From Sulfurovum sp. (lineage in GTDB: Bacteria > Campylobacterota > Campylobacteria > Campylobacterales > Sulfurovaceae): a stretch of 32,073 bases of DNA. The stretch is taken from positions 1 to 32,073 of the forward strand of contig DYMX01000015.1 of the NCBI GenBank assembly GCA_020721345.1, read 5' to 3'. The notes under the pieces are model-generated. The model saw nothing but the letters and a program-made list of their open reading frames with translations. It ran no database searches and was not told where the DNA came from. The position numbers and the translations under genes were made by a program. Position 1 is the first letter of the stretch. Every line of letters starts with the position of its first letter. Positions 1 to 7,848 of the stretch are shown here, one piece after another.

Positions 1-78
1 CGAGATAATTAAAAACGCATATATGGAATAAGCAACATTGTGAAATGCTAACAATTCCAATGAATCTGAAAAAATCAT
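1..78 (-). CDS. Partial CDS, N-terminus of an unidentified membrane-like protein
   Basis: A leftward reading frame starts with ATG at 78 and runs off the window edge, giving 26 residues beginning MIFSDSLELLAFHN and continuing into a hydrophobic stretch (AYSIYAFLIIS) that could be a first membrane segment. A strong Shine-Dalgarno sequence (AAGGAGG on the minus strand, near 83-90) sits just upstream, which supports a real start. The gene diverges from the Crp/Fnr-type regulator, and an FNR-like palindrome lies between them, so it is a plausible target of that regulator. Too little protein is visible to name the family. Confidence 0.6.
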   Translation of the reverse strand, partial: MIFSDSLELLAFHNVAYSIYAFLIIS

Positions 79-139
79 CTTTTCCTCCTTTTAGTTAAAA
101 TTGTGATTGTGATTGTATTTTAAAATATAAATAATCACA

Positions 140-153
140 TTGACACAGATCAA
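140..153. promoter_or_regulatory. FNR/Crp-type operator TTGACACAGATCAA
   Basis: The 14-mer TTGAC-ACAG-ATCAA matches the FNR-family consensus TTGAT-N4-ATCAA at 9 of 10 informative positions. It lies between two divergent genes, about 50 bases before the Crp/Fnr-family gene and about 60 bases before the leftward gene. Position and symmetry suggest a site used by the adjacent regulator, possibly for autoregulation. Nearby, TGTGATT is repeated at 102-108 and 108-114, with its inverse AATCACA at 133-139. Confidence 0.55.
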
Positions 154-203
154 GAATATTTTCATTAAGCAAAATCTAATAAAAATAAAAGTTAAATATA
201 CTT

Positions 204-821
204 ATGTTTATCGAAAATTTAAAAAAATTGGATCTATTCTCAGAAGTTGCGTTAGATAAATTGCAGCAGATAGCCAATTTCTCAAGTGTTAAAAAACTGC
301 TTAAAGGTAATGTCTTATTTTACCAAGATGAAAAACCAAAATTTGTTTATGGATTACTCGATGGAAGTATAAAACTTTCAAAAAGAGATCACAAGGACAA
401 TGAAATACAATTACGTACTTTTTGTGCGCCAAGTATCATAGCAGAAATGGCAGCAATAGAAGATATGGCTTTCCCTGCAACATCAGAAGTGACAAGCAAT
501 GAGGCAACGATTTTAATGATACAAAGAGATTGTTTTATAGATATGATAAAATCAGATGCTCAATTCTCATTTTCAATTATAAAATCTTTAACAAAAAAGG
601 TAAAAACTTTAGAAAATGTTATTAATCAAAATATTATTTTTGATGCAAATACAAATGTACTAAATTATATCAAAAACAATGAACAAGCTTTTTCAAAAAA
701 AAGAAAAATCCAAATTGCAAATGAACTAAATATTGCGCCTGAAACACTTTCTAGGATTTTAAAAAAATTAAAAGAAAAAAATATTATAAATGAAAAAAAT
801 CAAATAATAAATTTAAACTAA
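204..821 (+). CDS. Crp/Fnr-family transcriptional regulator
   Basis: The 205-residue protein has the two-domain layout of the Crp/Fnr family. Residues about 10-120 form a cyclic-nucleotide-binding-like beta-roll (GNVLFYQDEKPKFVYGLLDGSIKL). A long dimerisation helix follows, then a C-terminal winged helix with recognition segment IANELNIAPETLSRILKKLKEK near residues 165-190. There is no N-terminal cysteine cluster, so it is not a canonical [4Fe-4S] FNR; it resembles the NssR/NarR-like regulators of Campylobacterota that respond to nitrosative or respiratory signals. The signal sensed is an inference. It is transcribed away from a gene with which it shares an FNR-like box. Confidence 0.85.
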   Translation: MFIENLKKLDLFSEVALDKLQQIANFSSVKKLLKGNVLFYQDEKPKFVYGLLDGSIKLSKRDHKDNEIQLRTFCAPSIIAEMAAIEDMAFPATSEVTSNEATILMIQRDCFIDMIKSDAQFSFSIIKSLTKKVKTLENVINQNIIFDANTNVLNYIKNNEQAFSKKRKIQIANELNIAPETLSRILKKLKEKNIINEKNQIINLN

Positions 822-838
822 TTTATTTTATACTTTAG

Positions 839-1147
839 TTATATTGTTTTTACTATGATCGATGGTAATTTTTTAGGAGATTTGATGCGGAACTGTTTAT
901 TGATAGTTGTTTTTCCATAAACTACTTCTATATCGCTACTGCTCACATTAAACTCGCCGGCTAAGAATTTAACCAGATACTCTGTTGCTTTTCCGTCTTC
1001 AGGCGCTTTTTTGACGCTTATTTTTAGCTGAGCGCCCTTTGGTTTGAGTATCTTATCTTGTTTGGCGTTAGGCGTTCCAAGAATATTTAAAACCAATACA
1101 TCATCCTGCCACTCAAAAAATTGATTTTTTAAAGGGGTTGGCTGCAT
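839..1147 (-). CDS. DUF167 (YggU-type) protein
   Basis: This 102-residue protein matches the DUF167/YggU family: the segment LKISVKKAPEDGKATEYLVKFLAGEFNVSSSDIEVVYGKTT is the family's characteristic A-P-x-x-G-K-A region followed by a G-x-x-S/T motif. The molecular function of the family is unknown. It begins 4 bases after the transaldolase stop and is the last gene of the clpS-clpA-aat-tal run. It converges on the Crp/Fnr gene, whose stop lies 17 bases away. Confidence 0.85.
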   Translation of the reverse strand: MQPTPLKNQFFEWQDDVLVLNILGTPNAKQDKILKPKGAQLKISVKKAPEDGKATEYLVKFLAGEFNVSSSDIEVVYGKTTINKQFRIKSPKKLPSIIVKTI

Positions 1148-1151
1148 TCTG

Positions 1152-2150
1152 TTATTTTAAACTATCCAGCATCTTTGCAAATGAATCTTCAAATGCTTTC
1201 AATCCTTCATCAAGGAGCTTATCATATACACCATGCATATCTATACCGCTTGCTTCAAGTTTTTCAAAATACGGCTTTGTAACTTTAATGCCGAGCGGCA
1301 ATGTTTCAGTCTCTTGAGGAATTTTTATATACTCCTTTATGGTTGCAAGAGGAGCAGTGTTAATGCAATGTCTTCCGTGAAGCTCTCTTATGTAGTGATC
1401 TTTCGGCAGATCGCTTGGCTCTTTTACTCCAGTGCTTGCAAATAGTGCTCTGACATTCGGCGCTTTATTTTTTTCTATCACTCTGTAAATTCTAGCGGCA
1501 TTGTAGATACCTGTTTTTGTGCCGCTTATGCCAAAAGTTTTTAATTTATCATCAAGTTCTCTATCAAATCTGCTCACAAATATAGATATAACGCCTTCTG
1601 CTCTTCTGCCGCCGCTGTTTTCAAAAAGCGCCAATCCTTTTTTCATAGCCTTTAAGCATTTTCTAGCCTGTGAGAGAGAAAATATCAAAGTTGCATTTAC
1701 AGAAATTCCGGTAGCCAAAAGCTGCCTCATAGCGCTATACCCTGCTTTTGTAGCAGGGATCTTCATCATTACATTAGGTTCGCCGACAGCTTTAAATAAT
1801 CTTTTTGCCTCGCTTACGGTTGCTTTTGTATCATTGCACAAATATGGATCTACTTCCAAACTTATAAACCCGTCATTGCCTTTATCATAAAGCGGTCTCA
1901 AAAGCTGTGCGGCAAGTTTTATATCTTCAATTGCAAGCGCTTCATATTTTTCTTTTGGAGTTTTATCTTTTAGCGTTGCCAACTGCTCTTTATATGCGGG
2001 AGAAGAGATGATGGCATTTGAAAAAATAGCCGGATTGCTTGTAGCGCCGTTGATGATGCCTTTTTCTATAAGTTCCGAAAATTGTGTCTTTAAAAAATCT
2101 CGCTCTATAAAATCCAACCACAAAGAGTAGCCAATATCTCTATTTACCAT
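1152..2150 (-). CDS. tal: Transaldolase
   Basis: This 332-residue protein is a transaldolase, which transfers a dihydroxyacetone unit between sugar phosphates in the non-oxidative pentose phosphate pathway. The Schiff-base lysine is in VMMKIPAT (about residue 130). Other family signatures are the N-terminal LWLDFIERDFL, the asparagine and proline of GATSNPAIF, and SVNATLIFS. The length fits the longer transaldolases of Campylobacterota and actinobacteria rather than the 220-residue MipB type. ATG at 2150 is preceded by AGGA at suitable spacing and lies 8 bases after the aat stop, implying cotranscription. Confidence 0.92.
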   Translation of the reverse strand: MVNRDIGYSLWLDFIERDFLKTQFSELIEKGIINGATSNPAIFSNAIISSPAYKEQLATLKDKTPKEKYEALAIEDIKLAAQLLRPLYDKGNDGFISLEVDPYLCNDTKATVSEAKRLFKAVGEPNVMMKIPATKAGYSAMRQLLATGISVNATLIFSLSQARKCLKAMKKGLALFENSGGRRAEGVISIFVSRFDRELDDKLKTFGISGTKTGIYNAARIYRVIEKNKAPNVRALFASTGVKEPSDLPKDHYIRELHGRHCINTAPLATIKEYIKIPQETETLPLGIKVTKPYFEKLEASGIDMHGVYDKLLDEGLKAFEDSFAKMLDSLK

Positions 2151-2158
2151 TCATAATC

Positions 2159-2857
2159 CTATATAAATTCTTGCCAACTTCCTATATCGCTTGGCTTTTG
2201 TAATGTAAGTTTCAATCTATCAAGAAAATCATCTCTGCCGATCTCTACGGCACCTAGGCTTATTAGGTGTTCGGTTCTTACTTGACAGTCAATAAAATCA
2301 TAACCTTTGCAAGCTAAAACATCACTTAATGTTTTAAGAGCAACCTTCGAAGCGTCACTTTCATGAGCAAACATAGACTCGCCGAAAAAACCTTTTCCCA
2401 TTGCAATACCGTAAAGCCCGCCGACAAGTTTACCGTTCATATAGCTCTCAACACTATGCGCAAACCCCATATTAAAAAGCTCAATATATGCTTCTTGCAT
2501 CTGAGAGGTAAGCCATGTGCCGTTTTGTCCAAATCTCGGAGTTGTTGCGCAGTTTTTTATAACACTCTTGAAATCATGATCAAATCTGACTTCAAACTTG
2601 CCGCTTTTTATAGTTTTAGATAGAGATTTTGAAACTTTAAAATCATTTGGCAAAAGCACAAGTCTCGGATTTGGCGACCACCAAAAAATCGGATCATTTT
2701 GGCTAAACCAAGGAAATATTCCTTTACGATATGCACTAAGCAATCTATTTGGAGATAAATCACCGCCATATGCCAAAAGCCCCTCATCACATGCAAACCT
2801 AGGATTTGGAAATATATGATCCATCCCTAATTCATTTATAGCAAATATCTCTTCCAT
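2159..2857 (-). CDS. aat: Leucyl/phenylalanyl-tRNA-protein transferase
   Basis: The product (232 residues from this start) is the Aat aminoacyl-transferase, which adds Leu or Phe from charged tRNA to proteins with N-terminal Arg or Lys, creating N-degrons for ClpS-ClpAP. Family signatures visible are GLLAYGGDLSPNRLLSAYRKGIFPW near the N-terminus, WWSPNPRLVL, SVESYMNGKLVGGLYGIAMG, and FFGESMF. The ATG at 2857 lies one base after the clpA stop (TAA at 2861-2859), so the genes are probably translationally coupled. A TTG at 2872 is in frame but would overlap clpA by 14 bases and is less likely. Finding aat next to clpA and clpS supports the assignment. Confidence 0.95.
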   Translation of the reverse strand: MEEIFAINELGMDHIFPNPRFACDEGLLAYGGDLSPNRLLSAYRKGIFPWFSQNDPIFWWSPNPRLVLLPNDFKVSKSLSKTIKSGKFEVRFDHDFKSVIKNCATTPRFGQNGTWLTSQMQEAYIELFNMGFAHSVESYMNGKLVGGLYGIAMGKGFFGESMFAHESDASKVALKTLSDVLACKGYDFIDCQVRTEHLISLGAVEIGRDDFLDRLKLTLQKPSDIGSWQEFI

Positions 2858-2858
2858 T

Positions 2859-5048
2859 TTACGAAATAGCAAAAGTTAAGCTGTTTTTTTCAAATCCTAC
2901 TTTTACTTGACCGCCATCTTTAAGTCTACCAAAAAGTATCTCATCGCTAAGCCTATCTTTTATAAGATCATCAACAACTCTTCTGATATGCCTAGCTCCA
3001 TACATAGCGTCATATCCTCTATTTGCTATATGCTCTTTGGCTTTTGACGTTATAGTAAGTTTTATATTTTTAAATTTCAAAGTCATATTTAGCTTATCTA
3101 TCTCTAGTTCTACTATCTTAACCAAATTATCTAAATCAAGAGGCTCAAACTCCACGACGGCGCTCAACCTATTTCTAAACTCCGGAGAAAAAAAGTTTTT
3201 TAGCGCGTTATCTGTTTTTGAAGACGCATCTTTGGCAAAACCCATTATATTTGCTTCTTTTGTTCCAAGATTTGATGTCATGACAAGAATCACATGACTA
3301 AAATCACTTACTGTTCCATTGTTATCCGTAAGTGTTGCATTATCCATAACTTGAAGCAGAATGTTAAGCATATCCGGATGAGCTTTTTCTATCTCATCAA
3401 GCAAAAGAACACAGTGTGGATGTTTTTTAATGATCTCCGTTAAAAGCCCGCCTTGTTCAAATCCTACATATCCCGGCGGAGAGCCTATGAGTCTGCTTAT
3501 GGTATGTTTCTCCATATACTCACTCATATCAAATCTTTCAAAATGCATCCCCATAGCTTTAGCAAGTTCTATGGCCAAAGCCGTTTTACCGACTCCTGTC
3601 GGTCCGACAAAGAGAAAACTCCCGATTGGTTGATGCTCATCGTTAAGACCCGCATATGATCTTTTTATAGCGCTTACAAGGGCTTCTATAGCTTTATCTT
3701 GATTTATGATATGTGATTTTAACTCACTTTGAATATTTGCAAGTTTCAAGGTATCGTTGCTTCTAAGCGCTCCAAGCGGCAATGATAATGCTAGAGAGAG
3801 ATTCTCTTCTATATCATCTGCGGTTATCGTAATATCTCTTTTTTGCTCCAACACACACTTTGCTCCGACATCATCTATAATATCCATAGCCTTATCAGGT
3901 AAAAATCTATCGTGGATATATCTAACAGAGAGTTCTATTGCTCTTTTAAGCGCATCATCGCTGAATTTAATATGGTGAAAATCCTCATATTTGGATTTTA
4001 CCCCTTTAAGTATTGCCAATGTATCTTCAAAGCTTGGTTCGTTTATATCAATTTTTGCAAATCTGCGGCTCAAAGCTTTATCTTTATCAAAGAAATTTCT
4101 AAACTCTGCGTAAGTGGTTGCTCCAATGCATTTAAGATCTCCTCTAGCAAGCGCGGGCTTTAGCAAATTTGAAGCATCCATGCTTCCTCCGCTTGTTGCT
4201 CCTGCACCTACTATCATATGGATCTCATCTATAAAAAGTATAGAATTAGGAAGCATGCCTATTTCGCCTAAAACACCTTTTAGTCTTTTTTCAAAATCAC
4301 CTCTAAATTTTGTTCCTGCAACGAGCGCTCCCATATCAAGTGCAAAAATCTTATGATCCTTTAAAACTTCCGCCACTTCGTTGTTTATGATCTTTAACGC
4401 CAGTCCTTCTACTATCGCTGTTTTACCAACTCCTGCTTCGCCTACCAAAAGAGGATTGTTTTTCTTTCTGCGGCAAAGTGTTTGCATGGTTCTCTCGATC
4501 TCTTTTTCTCTTCCTATGACGGGATCTATCTTACCCTCTTTTGCAATCTCGGTTAAGTCTAAACAATAACTTTTTAACGCCGACCTGCCATCATCTTCTT
4601 CACCCGATATCTCTTCTTGCGACTCGGTATCAAAATTACCGTGAGAGATAACTTCTAATATATCAAGTCTCTCAACTCCTTGCTTTCTAAGCAGATAAAC
4701 CCCGTAACATTCATCTTGTAAAAATATGGAAGCGAGCATATCTCCGATATCTGCCTCTTTTTTTCCGGAGCTTTGTATATGAGAGAGCATATCGCCTAGT
4801 GCCTCTCTTAGCGTTGGTGTCTCCAAAGGATCTGTAATACCTTTGACTTTGGGTGTATTTGAATTTATATACTTTTCAAGCTTTATCGTAAAATCCGCCT
4901 CTACGCCAAGTGCTGCCAAAATCTCCTTGCCGACATTTGATTGCGCTATCGAATAGAGAATATGTTCTATCGTAATATACTCATGGTCATTTTCTATCGC
5001 AAAATCAAGAGCGTCTTCAAATATATCTTTTAATTTTTGACTATACAT
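2859..5048 (-). CDS. clpA: ATP-dependent Clp protease ATP-binding subunit ClpA
   Basis: The 729-residue AAA+ unfoldase carries an N-terminal Clp repeat domain (about 1-145), a first AAA module with Walker A GEAGVGKT (about 203-210) and DEIH Walker B, and a second with Walker A GPTGVGKT (near 480) and DEIEKAHPD. There is no long coiled-coil middle domain, which separates ClpA from ClpB and ClpC. The segment MSEYMEKHTISRLIGSPPGYVG is the usual second pore-loop region, and the C-terminal D2 small domain is complete. ClpA docks on ClpP and unfolds substrates, including those handed over by ClpS. SD AAAGGAT precedes the ATG. The gene lies between clpS and aat. Confidence 0.96.
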   Translation of the reverse strand: MYSQKLKDIFEDALDFAIENDHEYITIEHILYSIAQSNVGKEILAALGVEADFTIKLEKYINSNTPKVKGITDPLETPTLREALGDMLSHIQSSGKKEADIGDMLASIFLQDECYGVYLLRKQGVERLDILEVISHGNFDTESQEEISGEEDDGRSALKSYCLDLTEIAKEGKIDPVIGREKEIERTMQTLCRRKKNNPLLVGEAGVGKTAIVEGLALKIINNEVAEVLKDHKIFALDMGALVAGTKFRGDFEKRLKGVLGEIGMLPNSILFIDEIHMIVGAGATSGGSMDASNLLKPALARGDLKCIGATTYAEFRNFFDKDKALSRRFAKIDINEPSFEDTLAILKGVKSKYEDFHHIKFSDDALKRAIELSVRYIHDRFLPDKAMDIIDDVGAKCVLEQKRDITITADDIEENLSLALSLPLGALRSNDTLKLANIQSELKSHIINQDKAIEALVSAIKRSYAGLNDEHQPIGSFLFVGPTGVGKTALAIELAKAMGMHFERFDMSEYMEKHTISRLIGSPPGYVGFEQGGLLTEIIKKHPHCVLLLDEIEKAHPDMLNILLQVMDNATLTDNNGTVSDFSHVILVMTSNLGTKEANIMGFAKDASSKTDNALKNFFSPEFRNRLSAVVEFEPLDLDNLVKIVELEIDKLNMTLKFKNIKLTITSKAKEHIANRGYDAMYGARHIRRVVDDLIKDRLSDEILFGRLKDGGQVKVGFEKNSLTFAIS

Positions 5049-5137
5049 ATTAATCCTTTCTTCTTGAATTCAAAGCAAAGCTTCTCATTCAATTCATTTC
5101 ACTAAAGCTTCGGTTGGCGCCTCAGTTATCATTATCA

Positions 5138-5434
5138 TCATAATGCTTCAAGGGTAGCAAGTAGCGGAAAGCTGTTTTGTTTAGCCGTTTTTGCTACCTG
5201 CTCAACTTTTGCGCTTGCTATCTGTTTTGTAAATACTCCGCACATGCCTTTTCCTTTTTCATGAACCTCTATCATTATTTTTGTTGCCTCGCTTGAAGTT
5301 TTGCGAAATATGGAAGTAAGAACAAAAACAACAAAATCCATGGTAGTATAATCATCATTATGCAGTACTACTTTGTATTTTTTAGGTTCTTCAAGCTCAT
5401 ACATGCTTTCTAGTTCCAAATCTATCTTAGGCAA
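5138..5434 (-). CDS. clpS: ATP-dependent Clp protease adaptor ClpS
   Basis: The 98-residue protein contains the ClpS core: KYKVVLHNDDYTTMDFVVFVL (binding pocket with the conserved HNDDYT), then VHEKGKGMCGVFTKQIASAKV. ClpS binds destabilising N-terminal residues and delivers the proteins to ClpA. The start is a TTG at 5434 with AAGG eight bases upstream; no ATG lies closer to the conserved region. It heads the leftward clpS-clpA-aat-tal-DUF167 run and diverges from bioD across 62 bases that must hold both promoters. An 89-base gap separates it from clpA. Confidence 0.95.
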   Translation of the reverse strand: MPKIDLELESMYELEEPKKYKVVLHNDDYTTMDFVVFVLTSIFRKTSSEATKIMIEVHEKGKGMCGVFTKQIASAKVEQVAKTAKQNSFPLLATLEAL

Positions 5435-5496
5435 TGATTTTTCCTTTTTATGGTAAAATATTATATAGATAATCTTATACCAAAATAAGCAAAAAA

Positions 5497-6150
5497 ATGC
5501 AAATGAAACCTATTTTTATAACCGCAACAAATACTGATGCAGGAAAAACACATACTACACTACAACTAATTGAAGAGTTTTCAAAGCTTGGATTAAAACC
5601 AGTTGTATATAAACCTATCGAAACTGGAGTTAAAGATACTCCAAGTGATGCTAAAGAGCTTTTAAAAAAAGCACAAAGTGTAAATGCAAATCTAGACTCA
5701 TTGACACCATACGATATCACATCATATACATTTACTTTACCTGCCTCGCCGTATGTTGCAAAAGGTAAAAAAGAGATAGATATATCAAAACTAAAAAGTG
5801 ACTTTGAGAAATTATCACTTCTTGGCGATATTGTCCTTATTGAAGGAGCTGGCGGGCTAATGACGCCTATAACAAAAGAGCTTAAAATGATAGATTTGAT
5901 AAGCATTTTTGATGCTCATGCACTTTTGATAACCTCATCTCACCTTGGATCAATCAATGATACTCTTTTGTCAATGGAAGCTTTACAAAATAGACAACTT
6001 TCATTTGACTGGTGTGTAAATGTTTTTAATGATGTCCAAACTTTTGATTTTGTGACAAAACCATATTATGATAAAGAGTTTCCGACTTGGTGGAGCGTAG
6101 AAAATGGATTAGCCACATTTACAAAAGAATATGTCAATAAACAGATTTAA
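5497..6150 (+). CDS. bioD: Dethiobiotin synthetase
   Basis: This 217-residue P-loop protein matches BioD, which uses ATP and CO2 to close the ureido ring of dethiobiotin, the penultimate step of biotin synthesis. Diagnostic segments are the N-terminal FITATNTDAGKTHTTLQL Walker-type loop, VVYKPIETG with the substrate-binding lysine, and VLIEGAGGLMTPI (EGAGG motif). Two ATGs (5497 and 5503) are possible starts and the SD is poor for both. No other biotin gene is in the window. Its stop overlaps the stop of the opposing toxin gene by three bases (6147-6150). Confidence 0.93.
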   Translation: MQMKPIFITATNTDAGKTHTTLQLIEEFSKLGLKPVVYKPIETGVKDTPSDAKELLKKAQSVNANLDSLTPYDITSYTFTLPASPYVAKGKKEIDISKLKSDFEKLSLLGDIVLIEGAGGLMTPITKELKMIDLISIFDAHALLITSSHLGSINDTLLSMEALQNRQLSFDWCVNVFNDVQTFDFVTKPYYDKEFPTWWSVENGLATFTKEYVNKQI

Positions 6151-6410
6151 TCATAAGAACTTTGTCTATGTCTAAAATCAGTTACGATAACTAATATTTT
6201 TTCATTTTCGATAATATAAAAAAGTCGATAATCTCCAACTCTGTATCTATAATATCCCTCAAATTCACCTTTTAGTTTTTTGATATTTGTTCCATAAAAT
6301 GGATTTGATTTTAGCTGAGGATATACATTGTTGAGAATTTTTTGATAGAGTTTTGGCTCTAGCTTTGCTTTTATCTTTTTAAAATTTTTTGTTTCTGCTA
6401 TCTCAAACAA
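6147..6410 (-). CDS. RelE/ParE-family toxin of a type II toxin-antitoxin pair
   Basis: The 87-residue basic protein has the RelE/ParE fold signature: an N-terminal helix pair (KNFKKIKAKLEPKLYQKILNN), then KLKGEFEGYYRYRVGDYRLFYIIENEKILVIVTDFRHR. The RVGDYRLFY strand and the C-terminal DFRHR are typical of RelE-type mRNA endoribonucleases. It overlaps the upstream antitoxin gene by 8 bases (start at 6410, antitoxin stop at 6403), the usual coupled arrangement. RelE (ribosome-dependent RNase) and ParE (gyrase poison) cannot be separated with certainty by eye; RelE-like is favoured. The 3' end overlaps bioD's stop codon. Confidence 0.85.
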   Translation of the reverse strand: MFEIAETKNFKKIKAKLEPKLYQKILNNVYPQLKSNPFYGTNIKKLKGEFEGYYRYRVGDYRLFYIIENEKILVIVTDFRHRQSSYD

Positions 6411-6639
6411 TATTATATTCTCCGCTTTTTGCTTCTTTTAGCCCAAGTTTTAGATTTTTAACCAACTCTTTGTCATTTAAAATTTCGTTCATTTCGCTAT
6501 CATCAACATATTGGGATGATGTGAGGTATTGCATAGTGGCAAATTCAATAAAATTTGATATATTTCGTCTTTGTCCCTCTGCTGCTAGTTTTATCATCTG
6601 ATAAATTGTATCGTCAACTCTCATTGTTACAGTTTTCAC
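6403..6639 (-). CDS. Ribbon-helix-helix-type antitoxin
   Basis: This 78-residue acidic-tailed protein begins MKTVTMRVDDTIYQMIKLAAEGQRR, a beta strand followed by helix-turn-helix spacing as in CopG/Arc ribbon-helix-helix DNA-binding proteins. Its C-terminal part (DDSEMNEILNDKELVKNLKLGLKEAKSGEYN) would be the toxin-neutralising segment. It is placed before and overlapping the RelE-like gene, so it most likely represses the operon and neutralises the toxin. An AT-rich spacer upstream carries the promoter, but no clear operator was identified. Confidence 0.82.
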   Translation of the reverse strand: MKTVTMRVDDTIYQMIKLAAEGQRRNISNFIEFATMQYLTSSQYVDDSEMNEILNDKELVKNLKLGLKEAKSGEYNIV

Positions 6640-6966
6640 AAAAATCCTTTTTAAATATTTTATTCAATTATATTCTTTTTAATTCATTTTGTCAAGATGG
6701 TTTAATAATACTTTAAAAATCTAACAGATACACTACCTATAATATTCTGAATTTTTTTAGATAATATATGTTCCCAAGATAAAAAAAGATGTTTGAACAT
6801 GATAATAAAGGCAAATGGGATGGGTAGCATCGAAATAGCAAATCAGCTTGAAAAGGAGATGGAAAGATGACTAGCACAACAACTTATGGGGATAATTGTC
6901 CCAAAACATAAAAACCATAGTTTTACATATCATTGGATATAATTTTTATTATATATGGAGGAATCT
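6640..6966. other. 327-base spacer with two tiny overlapping ORFs
   Basis: No conventional gene is present. A 23-codon ORF (6799-6870, beginning MIIKANGMGSIEIANQLE) overlaps by ATGA a 14-codon ORF (6867-6911), and the second has a good SD (AAGGAG near 6853-6858). The first frame, read through its stop, continues LAQQLMGIIVPKHKN, which looks like a decayed gene rather than a leader. The right end holds a candidate pyrB promoter. The rest (6640-6790) is very AT-rich and probably includes the toxin-antitoxin promoter. Confidence 0.4.
6938..6943 (+). promoter_or_regulatory. Candidate -10 box of the pyrB promoter
   Basis: A perfect TATAAT lies 24 bases before the pyrB ATG at 6967, within an AT-rich stretch. 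There is no clear -35 hexamer, as is common for the main sigma factor of Campylobacterota. The leader would be about 17 bases, just enough for the GGAGGA ribosome site. Confidence 0.45.
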
Positions 6967-7848
6967 ATGCAGCATCTCATAACCACTGATGATTTAACTA
7001 CAAAGCAGAGCAAACAGATATTAGAAGATGCAGCGCGTTTTAAACTCCAACAAAAACCTGTTGCTCTTCTCAAAAATAAGCTTCTTTTTACACTATTTTT
7101 TGAAAATTCTACAAGAACGCGAAGTTCTTTTGAAATAGCTGCAAAAAGACTTGGAGCTAGTGTTGTTCATCTAGATCCTTCAAAAAGCAGTACTAGCAAA
7201 GGAGAAACACTTGAAGATACTTTTTTGAACATCGCTGCGATGCAGCCTGATGGCGTTATCATCAGACATAGCGATAATGCTTTGGCACAAAAGTTTGCAG
7301 ACTTCGATCTCACTCCACTACTAAATGCAGGAAGTGGTAATTTTGCCCATCCCACACAAGCGCTATTGGATCTTTTTACGCTGAAAGAACATTTTGGAAA
7401 TTTAGAGGGGATAAAAATAGCCATTGTGGGTGACATCGTAAACTCAAGAGTGGCTAGTAGCGCGATTGCCCTGTTTAGCAGATTTGGTGTCAAAATATCT
7501 CTAATTGCGCCCGAGCAATTTATGCCGTGTGATACAAATTTACCAAAGTTTGAAAAACTTAAAGATGTACTTGATGATGTTGACTGTATTATGAGTCTTA
7601 GAGCTCAGCTGGAGAGGCACAATAAACCAATATTTGAAGATTATGAAACTTATGCTTCGCATTACTGCCTAACAAAAGAAAATATAGGCAACAGAAATGT
7701 CATCATCATGCACCCTGGACCTGTGATGAGAAATATTGACATAAGCGATGAGATACTAAGCGATCCCAGAAGTAAAGTTTTAACTCAAGTAACAAACGGT
7801 CTTTTTGTGAGAATGGCTGTTTTAAAACTTTTGCTGCTTGACTCATAA
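6967..7848 (+). CDS. pyrB: Aspartate carbamoyltransferase catalytic subunit
   Basis: The 293-residue enzyme makes N-carbamoyl-aspartate from carbamoyl phosphate and aspartate, the first committed step of pyrimidine synthesis. The carbamoyl-phosphate loop FENSTRTRSSFE lies near residue 50, KGETLEDT near 80, GSGNFAHPTQALLDLFTL near 125, and the aspartate-binding HPGPVMRNIDIS near 255. The start is ATG at 6967, five bases after GGAGGA; an earlier in-frame ATG at 6955 overlaps that SD and is unlikely. No pyrI regulatory subunit is next to it. Its stop codon overlaps the next start by one base (TAATG). Confidence 0.95.
   Translation: MQHLITTDDLTTKQSKQILEDAARFKLQQKPVALLKNKLLFTLFFENSTRTRSSFEIAAKRLGASVVHLDPSKSSTSKGETLEDTFLNIAAMQPDGVIIRHSDNALAQKFADFDLTPLLNAGSGNFAHPTQALLDLFTLKEHFGNLEGIKIAIVGDIVNSRVASSAIALFSRFGVKISLIAPEQFMPCDTNLPKFEKLKDVLDDVDCIMSLRAQLERHNKPIFEDYETYASHYCLTKENIGNRNVIIMHPGPVMRNIDISDEILSDPRSKVLTQVTNGLFVRMAVLKLLLLDS

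Noticed and set aside
31-160. CRP site built from TGTGATT and AATCACA
   Set aside because: The arms are about 25-30 bases apart, not six, so they cannot form a standard Crp site. Only the FNR-like 14-mer was kept as an operator.
6886-6903. GGGGATAATTGTCCC hairpin as a pyrB attenuator
   Set aside because: The stem is only four pairs with no U-run, and it lies before the candidate promoter.
6955-6966. Earlier ATG for pyrB at 6955
   Set aside because: It overlaps the GGAGGA ribosome site that serves the ATG at 6967.
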